45,489 nt of DNA from assembly GCA_033762625.1 (NCBI GenBank), contig JANRLI010000026.1:1-45489 (forward strand), written 5' to 3'. The stretch's first letter is position 1; each line of letters starts with the position of its first letter. Shown piece by piece: positions 8,509-18,127 of the stretch. The notes beneath the pieces were generated by a model. It did not search any database, was not told the DNA's origin, and saw only the letters and a program-made list of their open reading frames with translations. The DNA is from Alphaproteobacteria bacterium. Its GTDB lineage: Bacteria > Pseudomonadota > Alphaproteobacteria > UBA9219 > RGZA01. A program made the translations under genes and the position numbers.

Positions 8509-9582
8509 ATGAATGATCTTGAATCGCTGCTTCGTGATGACATCAACACCCATGGCGCGATGCCGTTTGCCCGTTTTATGGAAACATGCTTATTCCACCC
8601 TACGCTTGGCTATTACAATACCCATGACCCATTGCAAGATTTTGCAACCGCACCGGAAATCAGCCAGCTATTCGGAGAGATGATCACGCTGTGGTGCATT
8701 GATGTGTGGCTAAAGCTTGGCTCACCTGATCGTTTTACCTTATTGGAATGTGGCCCGGGACGCGGGACATTGATGGCCGATGTGTTGCGCACGGCAAGAG
8801 TCGCGCCAGAATTTTTAAGCGCGGCGCAATGCTATATGCTTGAAAAAAGCCCGTATTTAAAGGCAAAGCAACAGGCAACGCTGTATGGGCAAAATGCCAA
8901 CTGGGTAGCCGATTTACGTGATTTTCCGAACGGCCCCGTGATTATGTTTTGCAATGAATTCTTTGATGCGTTTGCGGTGCAGCCTTTTGTAAAGACCGTG
9001 AATGGCTGGGGCATGCGTGCAGTTGGATTGGTGGAAAACAATTTTGCCTATGCGGTGCTTCCAGCCAAAAAAGAACACCAATCATTATTTAGCGATACTG
9101 TATTCCAAGAAGCACCTGTGGGCGCCATTGCAGAAATCAATACTTGCGCGAATGAATGGATTGAAGCATTTGACAGCCAATTGAATATACAAGGTGGTGC
9201 TGCGCTGATTATTGATTATGGGTATGCAGGGCCTGAACTTGCCAATACCGTGCAGGCAATTTTTGATAAAAAAATGTCACCGGTCTTTAAGCATATTGGC
9301 GATACTGATATTACAGCGCATGTGGATTTCACACCGTTCGAAACAATTGCATTGCGCACGGGTATTCATTGTTCTGCGCTGCAACCCATGGGGGATTTTT
9401 TGCAAACGCTTGGCATACAGACAAGGGCAGAGCGTTTAAAAGCCAACGCAACGCAGGTACAGCAGGAACAGATTGATGCTGCCCTGCACCGCCTTACCGC
9501 ATCGGAGCAAATGGGGCATTTATTTAAAGTGATGTGTCATTATCATAAAACCATGGCCCCGCCAATTGGATGCGAAGCATGA
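8509..9582 (+). CDS. SAM-dependent methyltransferase, MidA/NDUFAF7 family
   Basis: A 357-residue class I methyltransferase of the DUF185 family. Marks are the N-terminal INTHGAMPFARFMETCLFHP, GYY, DFATAPEISQLFGEMI, the SAM-binding LLECGPGRGTLMADVLR, and FCNEFFDAFAVQPF. Eukaryotic members methylate an arginine of complex I subunit NDUFS2; the bacterial substrate is inferred, not shown. It sits between lgt and pgeF, starts 1 base after lgt and overlaps pgeF by 4 bases, so the three are translationally linked. Confidence 0.9.
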   Translation: MNDLESLLRDDINTHGAMPFARFMETCLFHPTLGYYNTHDPLQDFATAPEISQLFGEMITLWCIDVWLKLGSPDRFTLLECGPGRGTLMADVLRTARVAPEFLSAAQCYMLEKSPYLKAKQQATLYGQNANWVADLRDFPNGPVIMFCNEFFDAFAVQPFVKTVNGWGMRAVGLVENNFAYAVLPAKKEHQSLFSDTVFQEAPVGAIAEINTCANEWIEAFDSQLNIQGGAALIIDYGYAGPELANTVQAIFDKKMSPVFKHIGDTDITAHVDFTPFETIALRTGIHCSALQPMGDFLQTLGIQTRAERLKANATQVQQEQIDAALHRLTASEQMGHLFKVMCHYHKTMAPPIGCEA

Positions 9583-10352
9583 GTACTCCCTTTCTAACAA
9601 CCCCTGCTTTTTCTCCTGCGGCTGCGAGCTATGGCTTCTTTACGCGCGTAGGTGGCATAAGCCATGGCTATTTTGAAGGATTGAATTGCGGAATAGGTAG
9701 TGGCGACTTACTGGATAATGTATATGAAAACCAACGCCGGATTGCAGATGAGTTTTCCCAGCCATTAGAAAAACTTTTATTCTGCAAACAAATCCATTCC
9801 AATAAAGTTATCACCGTTACAGAAATCTGGCAGCGCCATGCGCGGCCCGAAGCAGATGCGATGGTAACTGCGCAAAAAGGGATTATTCTGGCAGTAATGT
9901 CTGCCGATTGCGCTCCGGTTTTATTTTATGAACCGGAAAAACACATTATTGGCGCGGCGCATTGCGGCTGGAAAGGTGCAATCAGCGGCGTTTTAGAAGC
10001 AACGATAGAGGCCATAGAAGCATTAGGGGGTAACCGCGATGCAATTAATAGCTGCATCGGCCCATGTATTCAGCAAGGTTCATACGAGGTTGGCCCAGAA
10101 TTTATCGAACCATTCTTGACGCAAGACCAAACAAATCGTTCATTGTTCAAGCCCGCCGCACGGGAAGGGCATTATATGTTCAACTTACCAGGTTATGCTG
10201 CTAAACGTCTGGCATTAGCGGGCATTACCTATAATCACTCGATCGCGCTGGATACGGTGAGCGATGAAAAACGCTTCTTCAGCTATCGTCGCAGAACGCT
10301 ACTTGATGATTTGCAAAACGGCGTGCAGATGAGCGCGATTTGCTTAAGCTAA
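9579..10352 (+). CDS. pgeF: Peptidoglycan editing factor PgeF (laccase-domain, YfiH)
   Basis: A 257-residue protein of the YfiH/multicopper polyphenol oxidase domain family. The metal-site residues H73 (KQIHSN), C111 (SADCAPV) and H128 (AAHCGWKG) are all present, along with CIGPCIQQGSYEVG. Family members have purine nucleoside hydrolase/phosphorylase-like activity, and E. coli YfiH corrects mis-made UDP-MurNAc-peptides. An ATG at 9570 is possible, but 9579 makes the usual ATGA overlap with the upstream gene. Convergent with trpS; the stop codons overlap by 3 bases. Confidence 0.92.
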   Translation: MSTPFLTTPAFSPAAASYGFFTRVGGISHGYFEGLNCGIGSGDLLDNVYENQRRIADEFSQPLEKLLFCKQIHSNKVITVTEIWQRHARPEADAMVTAQKGIILAVMSADCAPVLFYEPEKHIIGAAHCGWKGAISGVLEATIEAIEALGGNRDAINSCIGPCIQQGSYEVGPEFIEPFLTQDQTNRSLFKPAAREGHYMFNLPGYAAKRLALAGITYNHSIALDTVSDEKRFFSYRRRTLLDDLQNGVQMSAICLS

Positions 10353-11350
10353 TCGGCTGCCCACAGCCCAACAATTTGCTTAATTTCTTTTAAATTCTTT
10401 TCAGCAACTTCGCGCGCGCGGAACAATGATTTCAAAATCATCCGGTCGATTTCTGCAGGATCCGCCATATAATCCGCCATACGCTTGGTAATTGGCGCCA
10501 AATTCGCAACTGCCACTTCAATCAGGCTGGTTTTAAATTCAGAGAACGTCTTACCTGCAAAACGGTTGACCACTACTTCCTTGGTTTCGTTATTGAGCGT
10601 TGCATAGATGGTCACAAGGTTATCCGCTTCCGCACGGGTCTTTAATTCATCCAGTGTTGCCGGGAAAGGCAAAGTATCTGTTTTTGCCTTTTTGATTTTG
10701 GTTGCGATGGCATCGGCATTATCAACCAAATTGATGCGTGAATAATCGCTTTCATCCGATTTGCTCATTTTCTTGGTGCCATCACGCAGGCTCATCACAC
10801 GCGTTGCTTCGCCCATGATTTGGGGTTCGGGCAATGGAAAATACTCAACACCGTAATGGCGATTAAACGCACCAGCGATATCACGTGACAATTCCAGATG
10901 TTGCTTTTGGTCTTCGCCCACTGGAACATGGGTTGCCTTGTAAATCAGAATATCTGCCGCCATGAGAACAGGATATGCATATAGCCCCAATACTTCCTGG
11001 TCTTTATTCTTCGATGCCTTTTCCTTGAACTGCGTCATGCGGTTCAACCAACCAAGAGGCGTATGGTTCGCCAAAATCCAGTTCAAATAGGTGTGTTCGG
11101 GCACAGCGCTTTGCGGATAAACAGCGCATTTCTTAGGGTCAATGCCAGCTGCATAAAAAGCCGCCGCAACTTCACGCGTATTTTGTGCAAGCTTTTGGGG
11201 ATCTTGCGGAACGGTAATCGCATGCAAATCCATCACGCCATAAAAGCATTCATAATCCTGCTGCAACTTTACCCAATTACGCAGGGCTCCAAGGTAATTG
11301 CCGAGGTGCAATTGTCCGGTGGATTGCATGCCAGAAAAAATACGCTTCAT
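10349..11350 (-). CDS. trpS: Tryptophanyl-tRNA synthetase
   Basis: A 333-residue class I synthetase charging tRNA-Trp. The HIGH-like motif is TGQLHLGNYLGAL (11-23) and the KMSKS loop is exact at 194-198 (GTKKMSKSDESD). VLMAADILIYKATHVPVGED is typical of bacterial TrpRS. Full length. Its ATG directly abuts the murJ stop with no gap, so it is the second gene of a murJ-trpS operon. The murJ-trpS pairing is common in alphaproteobacteria. Confidence 0.97.
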   Translation of the reverse strand: MKRIFSGMQSTGQLHLGNYLGALRNWVKLQQDYECFYGVMDLHAITVPQDPQKLAQNTREVAAAFYAAGIDPKKCAVYPQSAVPEHTYLNWILANHTPLGWLNRMTQFKEKASKNKDQEVLGLYAYPVLMAADILIYKATHVPVGEDQKQHLELSRDIAGAFNRHYGVEYFPLPEPQIMGEATRVMSLRDGTKKMSKSDESDYSRINLVDNADAIATKIKKAKTDTLPFPATLDELKTRAEADNLVTIYATLNNETKEVVVNRFAGKTFSEFKTSLIEVAVANLAPITKRMADYMADPAEIDRMILKSLFRAREVAEKNLKEIKQIVGLWAAD

Positions 11351-12901
11351 TTAATTCTCTCTTTTAATCATCTTCATAACGTCTTTTAACGTCATTGCGC
11401 CTGTTAGCTGTAATGCCACAACATAGACAAGGCAAGCGCTCGTCAGATAAGCCCCTAATAGCGTGACATCCAGCCATTTGCCGCCAGTCATTAAATGCGT
11501 ATCAAGCATGGGTCCAGCGCCCCATAGGAACAGCGCCATACAGCCCGCGCATAGCGCGATTTTTAGCATATGCGGCATGAAACTGGCATCCAGCCGCAAC
11601 AGTTTAGAGCGCTGCAAGGCAAAAACCAGCATCAGCACATTTGCCCATGATGCAATGGATGTTGCCAGCGCAACACCCACATGCCCCATAATTTTTAACA
11701 GGCCCATTGCGAAAAGAATATTCAAAACCACAGAAATAATTGCGGTCTTGACCGGCGTTTTTGTATCGTGATGCGCAAAGAAAATCGTACTCAGAATTTT
11801 AATAAGAATGAATGGCAAAATACCAAATACATAAGCGCTAAGCGCAGCAGATGTATTGAGTGTGTCTTGGCCCGTAAAAGCACCATGTTGGAACAACACC
11901 TGCACAATTTCCTTGGCAGCCAAACCAAGCCCGATAGCAGCCGGCAAACCCAATATCATTCCAAATTCCAATGCGCGCGTCGTGTAATGGCGCGCACCAT
12001 CACTGTCTTTTGACTGCACGCGTGATGACAAAATGGGCAACAACGTCGTTGCAATCGCAATACCGATGATACCTAGCGGTAATTGATTAAGACGGTCAGC
12101 ATAAAACAGCCATGAAACGCTACCCGTTGGCAACAGCGATGCAAGTATGGTGGACATGGCAAGATTGATTTGCGCAGCACCTGCGCCAATTGCACCAGGA
12201 CCAATACGCACAAATAATTCCTTCACGCGCGTGGTTAGTTTGGGCATCAGATTGCTTGGTGATATGCCCATTTTCTTACAATGCCCCGCTAGCCACACCC
12301 ATTGCACAAGCGCGGATAATGGCACGGCATAGGCCATGGCAAGACCTGGTTCCATATGAATAATCGGACTTAATATTAGCGCGGCAATCATCAACACATT
12401 AAACGCAATTGGAGCAGCAGCGCCGGGGCCAAATTTGTGATTGGAATTTAAAACGCTGGCAAGCAATGCAACAACCGACACGAGCATCAGGTAAGGAAAT
12501 GTGATACGCGCATAATTTACAGCCAAATCATACACCTCTGGCCGAGAATGAAACCCGGGAGCGAGCACAAGCATTGCCCATGGCATCAATATAATCATCA
12601 GCACAGTGAACGGTAACAGTACCGCCATGAGCACCGATAAGGCTTGGCCCGCGAATAAATTGGCTTCAGCCTGCCCGCCTTCGGCTTTTGCTTTAGAATA
12701 GAGGGGTACAAAAGCTGCGCTAAATGCGCCTTCAGCAAAAAGGGAACGGAACAGGTTCGGGATGCGCAACGCAACAAAAAATGCATCTGACACCGGGCCA
12801 GCGCCGATGATGTTAGCTGCCATCGTATCACGAATGAAACCCGTTAAGCGACTTAGCATGGTCATGCCGCTAACGGTGAGAATGGATTTAATAAAGCTCA
12901 T
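11351..12901 (-). CDS. murJ: Lipid II flippase MurJ
   Basis: A 516-residue polytopic membrane protein of the MOP superfamily, with about 14 membrane helices. The N-terminal signature is ISR-type: SGMTMLSRLTGFIRDTMAAN, then SDAFFVALRIPNLFRSLFAEGAFSAAF split over the first helices. It flips lipid II across the inner membrane for peptidoglycan synthesis and is essential in most bacteria. Full length. It is 2 bases from the upstream dehydrogenase gene and abuts trpS. Confidence 0.96.
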   Translation of the reverse strand: MSFIKSILTVSGMTMLSRLTGFIRDTMAANIIGAGPVSDAFFVALRIPNLFRSLFAEGAFSAAFVPLYSKAKAEGGQAEANLFAGQALSVLMAVLLPFTVLMIILMPWAMLVLAPGFHSRPEVYDLAVNYARITFPYLMLVSVVALLASVLNSNHKFGPGAAAPIAFNVLMIAALILSPIIHMEPGLAMAYAVPLSALVQWVWLAGHCKKMGISPSNLMPKLTTRVKELFVRIGPGAIGAGAAQINLAMSTILASLLPTGSVSWLFYADRLNQLPLGIIGIAIATTLLPILSSRVQSKDSDGARHYTTRALEFGMILGLPAAIGLGLAAKEIVQVLFQHGAFTGQDTLNTSAALSAYVFGILPFILIKILSTIFFAHHDTKTPVKTAIISVVLNILFAMGLLKIMGHVGVALATSIASWANVLMLVFALQRSKLLRLDASFMPHMLKIALCAGCMALFLWGAGPMLDTHLMTGGKWLDVTLLGAYLTSACLVYVVALQLTGAMTLKDVMKMIKREN

Positions 12902-12903
12902 CC

Positions 12904-13860
12904 CTAATATCCTTTTTTTGGATCAATCGGGTTAGCAAGGGGTTTGCCAGCTACAAATGCTTCTGCATTCTGCTGTAACAGTTTAGCAGCCTTTGCATAA
13001 AAGCGTTGCCCACCACCAGCGATGTGCGGTGAAATAATCAAATTCTTGCAATCCCATAACGGGGATTCTTTCGGCAACGGTTCTTGCATGGTTACATCTA
13101 AAGCTGCGCCAGCAATACGCTTTTCATTCAATGCCAGAACCAACGCCGCTTCATCAAGCGCACTGCCGCGACCAATATTCACGAGCCACGCATGAGGTTG
13201 CATTTTATAAATCAATTCACGCGATAGAATACCCTGTGTTTCAGGTGTTTCGGGAAGCACGGAAATGATCGCATCTGCGGTTGGTACAATTTTCAAAAGA
13301 TCTGTTACGGCATGGGTTGTAAAGCCATCACGCACACCTGCAGTGCTTGCGACACCTTCCACAATCGCACCAAATGATTTGAGGCGATGCGCCATTTCCA
13401 AGCCAATCGTTCCCATTCCCAAAATAACTACGCGGCTGTCTTCCAGCGTATTAAGCGACTTTCCTTCCAATTGCATATTATAGGCAGCCTTGTCCCACAC
13501 ATGCTCATGCTGTAAATCACGCCAGCGATGTAATTGGCGAACTGCAGACAAAAGTAAGGTTACGCCAAGTTCAGCCGTTGGCGTGGAATGCAAATTGCTT
13601 CCGTTTGACAATAAAAAATCGTTTGGTAAGTGCGGAGCGGACAATACCGTATCAACACCTGCAGTCATGGTTTGTATCCAGCGCAGCTTTGGCATTTGTG
13701 CAATTAGCGGATGTAGTACGGTGGTGCCAATACGCCATACAACTAATGCTTCGGCATCCAACCCATCTGTTACTGGACCGCGCGCCTGAAAGCGCACGAC
13801 ATCGAATGGTAATGGCGGAATTGGGGCAATAAAACTATCAGGGATGAGAATTTTGGGCAT
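12904..13860 (-). CDS. D-2-hydroxyacid dehydrogenase (glyoxylate/hydroxypyruvate reductase-like)
   Basis: A 318-residue NAD(P)-dependent oxidoreductase. The nucleotide fold has VVILGMGTIGLEMAHRL (144-160). The catalytic triad is in place: R231 (NIGRGSALDE), E260 (MQEPLP) and H279 (ISPHIAG). The substrate side has TAGVD (66-70) and NGSNLHSTPTAE. The overall layout resembles the GhrA/phosphoglycerate-dehydrogenase branch; the exact substrate cannot be told. First gene of the minus-strand dehydrogenase-murJ-trpS operon, divergent from the HerA-like gene across 101 bases. Confidence 0.88.
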   Translation of the reverse strand: MPKILIPDSFIAPIPPLPFDVVRFQARGPVTDGLDAEALVVWRIGTTVLHPLIAQMPKLRWIQTMTAGVDTVLSAPHLPNDFLLSNGSNLHSTPTAELGVTLLLSAVRQLHRWRDLQHEHVWDKAAYNMQLEGKSLNTLEDSRVVILGMGTIGLEMAHRLKSFGAIVEGVASTAGVRDGFTTHAVTDLLKIVPTADAIISVLPETPETQGILSRELIYKMQPHAWLVNIGRGSALDEAALVLALNEKRIAGAALDVTMQEPLPKESPLWDCKNLIISPHIAGGGQRFYAKAAKLLQQNAEAFVAGKPLANPIDPKKGY

Positions 13861-13961
13861 AAAACTCGTTTGTCGTCACTTGTGGGAATGGGACTGATTT
13901 TCTATGATGCAGCCAGAATTATCCAGTCCTTATTACACATTCGGTCACAGGGGTTATAAAC

Positions 13962-15473
13962 ATGGGTGTTTTTGATTCAACAAGTGGTTCTACTGCCGCG
14001 CCAAACGCAACAGTAACGGGGAGCGCTGTGCTGATTGCCGATGGCGCTTCGGGTGCCATCTCCCTACCCCTTAAAATGGCGAACCGCCACGGGTTAATCG
14101 CAGGTGCAACCGGCACTGGGAAAACGGTGAGCTTACAACGCGTCGCCGAACAAATGGCGCGCGCGGGCGTTCCTGTTTTATGCGTAGATGTTAAGGGCGA
14201 CTTATCCGGCATCGTTGCCCCGAATTCAGGTACTGGACCCGCGCCCGTATTCTGGGACGTATATGGCAAGGAAGGCCACCCGGTTCGCACAACCGTGAGC
14301 GAGTTTGGCCCAATGCTGTTTTGCCGCTTGTTGAATTTAAGCGATGCGCAGGCAGGTGTTCTGCAAATTGCATTCAAGATTGCTGATGATCAGCAGTTAC
14401 TGTTGCTTGATTTGAAAGATTTGAAAGCAATGCTTTCTTATATGAGTGAGCATACTGCAGAAATCGGCAAGCACTATGGGTTGGTCAGCCCGACATCCAT
14501 TTCGGGTATTCAGCGTGAAATTTTGACATTTGAAAATGAAAGCGGCGCGCTGTTCTTTGGTGAGCCCGCCCTTGATGTTACTGAATTATTGATGAATGAT
14601 TCAGGTGGCAATGGATGCTTGCATGTATTAATGGCAAATCAACTCATGCGCCAGCCGCGCTTATACGCAACAATTATGTTGTGGTTGTTGGCTGAATTAT
14701 TTGAAAAACTGCCAGAAGTAGGCGATCAACCAAAGCCAAAACTTGCCCTGTTTATTGATGAGGCGCATTTGTTGTTTAACGATGCGCCGCAGGTGCTGGT
14801 TGAAAAACTGGAACAGGTCATTCGTCTTATCCGTTCCAAAGGCGTTGGTATTTATTTCATCACACAAAACCCGCTGGATTTACCGGAAACGATTTTGGGT
14901 CAACTGGGTCACCGCATTCAACACGCGCTTCGCGCATTTACACCAAAGGATCAGAAATCGGTTCGCGCAGCTGCTGAAACCTTCCGTGCTAATCCTGCGT
15001 TTAATACCGAAGAAGTGATTACACAGTTAGGTGTTGGTGAAGCGTTGATTTCATTCTTGGATGAAAAAGGAACGCCAAGCGTCGTTGAAAAAGCCAAGGT
15101 CAAACTACCTCTAAGCAAACTTGGTCCCATCAGTACAGCAGATCGCAGCACGGTAATTGCAGCCTCACCTTTTGCCGGAACTTATGACCAAGTAGTTGAC
15201 CGTGAAAGTGCTTATGAACGGCTAACAGGCCGCGTTGGACAAGCTCAACAAAACGTACAACAGCAGCAACAAATGCCACAGCAAGCTACGGGTACAGATG
15301 GCGGCATTTTAGGCGGTTTACTTGGCGCAGCAGGTGGCCTATTTACTGGTGGCGGAAACAGTCGGCGCCAAGGTGTTGGCGAAGCGCTTGTTAAAAGCGT
15401 GGTGCGTTCCGTTGGCAGCCAAGTTGGCCGCGAGATTATGCGCGGCATTATGGGTTCCATTCGTAGTCGCTAA
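13962..15473 (+). CDS. HerA-like helicase/ATPase, DUF853 family
   Basis: A 503-residue P-loop protein. Walker A is GATGTGKT (48-55); LCVDVKGDLSGI follows; Walker B is LALFIDEAHL (261-270); and FITQNPLDLPETILGQLGHRIQHALRAFTP gives the sensor and arginine-finger region in pieces. This is the bacterial DUF853 (YjgR-like) family, related to HerA/FtsK hexameric motors; function is unknown. The C-terminal part is odd: a Gln-rich stretch (about 425-440), then a Gly/Ala-rich segment with GGILGGLLGAAGGLF. It lies 18 bases before the phosphohexomutase gene. Confidence 0.9.
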   Translation: MGVFDSTSGSTAAPNATVTGSAVLIADGASGAISLPLKMANRHGLIAGATGTGKTVSLQRVAEQMARAGVPVLCVDVKGDLSGIVAPNSGTGPAPVFWDVYGKEGHPVRTTVSEFGPMLFCRLLNLSDAQAGVLQIAFKIADDQQLLLLDLKDLKAMLSYMSEHTAEIGKHYGLVSPTSISGIQREILTFENESGALFFGEPALDVTELLMNDSGGNGCLHVLMANQLMRQPRLYATIMLWLLAELFEKLPEVGDQPKPKLALFIDEAHLLFNDAPQVLVEKLEQVIRLIRSKGVGIYFITQNPLDLPETILGQLGHRIQHALRAFTPKDQKSVRAAAETFRANPAFNTEEVITQLGVGEALISFLDEKGTPSVVEKAKVKLPLSKLGPISTADRSTVIAASPFAGTYDQVVDRESAYERLTGRVGQAQQNVQQQQQMPQQATGTDGGILGGLLGAAGGLFTGGGNSRRQGVGEALVKSVVRSVGSQVGREIMRGIMGSIRSR

Positions 15474-15491
15474 CCAAATCAAGGAAATTAA

Positions 15492-16877
15492 ATGCAAGCA
15501 CACCAATTCGATAAAACACTGCTGCGCGAATATGATGTGCGCGGCGTTGTTGGTAAAACTCTTTTCCCGGCAGATGCAAAAGCGCTGGGCGCCGCTTACG
15601 CAACCTATATCGGTAAATTATTTAATACCAAAACACCAAGCATCGCCATTGGCTATGATGGCCGCTTAAGCTCAACAACACTGGAAGCAGCATTGCTGGA
15701 AGGATTGTTATCAGCAGGCGCAAAAGTGACGCGCGTAGGTCTTGGCCCAACGCCCATGCTGTATTTTGCGGTAAAACATTTTGGCCTTGATGCAGGAATA
15801 ATGATTACGGGTTCGCATAATCCGCCAGATTATAATGGTTTTAAAATGCTCACCAAAATCGGGCCGATTTACGGGGCCATGATTAAGGATATTGGTGCAA
15901 TCGCTGAAAAAGGCGAATACATATCAGGCGCTGGTACGCAGGAAACCAAGGATGTCCGTGAATTATTCGTTGCGCGCCTCTTGAAAGATTATGACGGTAT
16001 AAAGCATTTAAAAATTGTGTGGGATGCCGGCAATGGTTCGGCTGGTGAAATCTTGCGTATGATGACTGCGAAGATGCCGGGTGAACATATTTTATTATTC
16101 GATGATATTGATGGCACCTTCCCCAATCATCACCCCGACCCGACGGTTGAAGAAAACCTGCACGATTTGCGCAAGCATGTCGCAAAACACAAAGCGCATA
16201 TCGGTATTGGTTTTGATGGCGATGGCGACCGCATCGGCGCGATTGATGAACATGGACGTGTGGTTGCTGGCGACCAATTGCTGGCCCTTTATGCAGGTGA
16301 TGTACTTAGAAAACATCCCGGTGCAACGATTATTGCAGACGTAAAAGCCAGCGAAACCATTTTCGATGATATCCGTGCGAATGGCGGCAATGCATTGATG
16401 TGGAAGACAGGCCATTCATTATTGAAAGCAAAGATGGCGGAAACCAAATCGCCACTTGCTGGCGAAATGAGCGGGCATATTTTCTTTGCCGATAAATATT
16501 ATGGATATGATGATGCGTTGTATGCAGGTATTCGTTTGGCAGGACTTGTCAGCCGCGAAGGCGGTTCGCTGGGTAAAATGCGTGACCGTTTACCAGCCGT
16601 GTTCAATACCCCTGAAATCCGTGTGAACAGCAGCGAAGAACGCAAGTTCAAGGTTGTTGAGGAAGTCAAAGCGCGGTTGAAGCAAGCAGGTGCCAATGTG
16701 AATGATATCGATGGCGTACGCGTTAAAACCAAAGATGGCTGGTGGTTATTACGCGCATCCAATACCCAAGATGTGCTGGTGGCACGTGCAGAAGCGTTAA
16801 CCCAAAAAGGGCTTGATAACCTGAAGGCCGAGCTTATAGAACAATTAAAACTAAGCGGTATTACCGAAACACTATAA
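15492..16877 (+). CDS. Phosphomannomutase/phosphoglucomutase
   Basis: A 461-residue alpha-D-phosphohexomutase. The active-site serine is S108 in [18 protein letters not shown], the metal loop is DGDGDR (242-247), the sugar loop is GEMSGH (324-329) and the phosphate loop is RASNTQD near the C-terminus. The layout matches the dual-specific AlgC/ManB branch, which makes mannose-1-P or glucose-1-P for LPS, capsule or exopolysaccharide. An AAGGAAA ribosome site lies about 5 bases before the ATG. It is followed at 12 bases by yebC. Confidence 0.93.
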   Translation: MQAHQFDKTLLREYDVRGVVGKTLFPADAKALGAAYATYIGKLFNTKTPSIAIGYDGRLSSTTLEAALLEGLLSAGAKVTRVGLGPTPMLYFAVKHFGLDAGIMITGSHNPPDYNGFKMLTKIGPIYGAMIKDIGAIAEKGEYISGAGTQETKDVRELFVARLLKDYDGIKHLKIVWDAGNGSAGEILRMMTAKMPGEHILLFDDIDGTFPNHHPDPTVEENLHDLRKHVAKHKAHIGIGFDGDGDRIGAIDEHGRVVAGDQLLALYAGDVLRKHPGATIIADVKASETIFDDIRANGGNALMWKTGHSLLKAKMAETKSPLAGEMSGHIFFADKYYGYDDALYAGIRLAGLVSREGGSLGKMRDRLPAVFNTPEIRVNSSEERKFKVVEEVKARLKQAGANVNDIDGVRVKTKDGWWLLRASNTQDVLVARAEALTQKGLDNLKAELIEQLKLSGITETL

Positions 16878-16889
16878 GGCAAGACGAAT

Positions 16890-17642
16890 ATGGCAGGACA
16901 TTCACAGTTTAAAAACATCATGCACCGTAAAGGCCGTCAAGATGCGGTGCGCGCCAAGCAATTCAACAAGATTGCACGGGAAATTACCGTGGCTGCAAAA
17001 TCCGGCTTGCCTGACCCAGCGGCAAACCCGCGCCTGCGCGCTGCGATGCAAGCGGCACGCGCAGTAAACATGCCGCGCGACCGAATTGACCGTGCGATTA
17101 AATCCGCGCAACCCGGCGCAGCTGATTCAGCCAATTACGAAGAAATGCGTTATGAAGGATATGGTCCGGGCGGTGTTGCCATTATTGTTGAAGCACTCAC
17201 CGATAACCGGCAGCGCACCGCGCCAGATATGCGCATGATTTTTTCAAAAAATGGCGGCACGCTTGGTGACACTAACTCTGTGAGTTTCATGTTCAACCGT
17301 TATGGTCTTATTCAATATCCAGCGGCCACTGCAACGATTGATGCGATGCTCGAAGCAGTGATTGAAGCAGGTGGTAATGATGTGGAAAGTAATGATGAAA
17401 CGCACAATATCACCACCGAAACCGATGAATTGGGTGCAGTGCGCACCATATTAGAAGAAAAATTTGGCACACCGCAGGCAGCACGTTTAACATGGGTTCC
17501 GCAAACGCTTATCCCCGTTGGTGGTGAAGCAGCGGAAAGTCTGATTAAAATGCTGGATGCGTTGGAAGAGCATGATGACGTGCAGAACGTCATCGGCAAT
17601 TATGATATTGATGAATCTGTCCTGCAAAAAATGGCCAGCTAG
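16890..17642 (+). CDS. yebC: YebC/PmpR family protein
   Basis: A 250-residue TACO1/YebC protein with the invariant start [19 protein letters not shown], followed by [29 protein letters not shown] and [19 protein letters not shown]. Earlier work called it a transcription regulator; more recent work on YebC/TACO1 proteins supports a role in translation of difficult peptide motifs. Usually it neighbours ruvC, but ruvC is not in this window. Its TAG stop directly abuts the stop codon of the opposing gene at 17643. Confidence 0.95.
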   Translation: MAGHSQFKNIMHRKGRQDAVRAKQFNKIAREITVAAKSGLPDPAANPRLRAAMQAARAVNMPRDRIDRAIKSAQPGAADSANYEEMRYEGYGPGGVAIIVEALTDNRQRTAPDMRMIFSKNGGTLGDTNSVSFMFNRYGLIQYPAATATIDAMLEAVIEAGGNDVESNDETHNITTETDELGAVRTILEEKFGTPQAARLTWVPQTLIPVGGEAAESLIKMLDALEEHDDVQNVIGNYDIDESVLQKMAS

Positions 17643-18125
17643 TCACTTTTTGGTAATTTCGTCTTTTATTCGTTGTTTGTCCTTGGCCGGATCATAATCT
17701 ACAACCTTATATTCCACATCAGTTATCGGTTGTTTTACGTATTCCGGCGGGTTTGATTTAGGAACCGGCGCACTTTCCGCCCACTCCTCCAATCCGAACT
17801 CCTTGATGAAATGCGCGCGGGCATAGGCTTCAGGACTGACGGCATCTTCAGGCACAACAATAAACCGCTGATCTTGAATAACAAAGCCGGGCTGGAATGA
17901 TGCATCGGCCTTAAACGCCGGACCGACCACCTGCCGCACACCAACTGTACCTTTCATGCGGTTAAATTCGGGTTCCGGCAACATGATGATATCAAACACC
18001 AGATTGCCACCATCCTTACCGCGCTGATGCTTGCTGCCGATGACGCAGCTAAATGGGATATGACCAAGGCGGGACTGGCGCAAGCTGCGCGGAACAGAAC
18101 CGGCCATGAACCGTCGTCCAGCCAT
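17643..18125 (-). CDS. Unrecognised protein between clpA and yebC
   Basis: Up to 160 residues, no family recognised. It is soluble, with no signal peptide or membrane segment. The N-terminus is basic (RRFMAGSVPRSLRQSR). A central beta-rich part has FSCVIGSKHQRGKDGGNLVF and FVIQDQRFIVVPEDAVS. The C-terminus is Pro/charged (PVPKSNPPEYVKQPITD, ending DEITKK). The start at 18125 lies 2 bases after the clpA stop, so it reads as the last gene of the clpS-clpA transcript. An ATG at 18107 is an alternative. No overlapping better frame exists, and the tight spacing supports a real gene. Confidence 0.65.
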   Translation of the reverse strand: MAGRRFMAGSVPRSLRQSRLGHIPFSCVIGSKHQRGKDGGNLVFDIIMLPEPEFNRMKGTVGVRQVVGPAFKADASFQPGFVIQDQRFIVVPEDAVSPEAYARAHFIKEFGLEEWAESAPVPKSNPPEYVKQPITDVEYKVVDYDPAKDKQRIKDEITKK

Positions 18126-18127
18126 GG

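Noticed and set aside
15251-15300. Gln-codon repeat (cag/caa run) as a microsatellite
   Set aside because: It is a short in-frame Gln-rich linker in the HerA-like protein, not a tandem repeat array.
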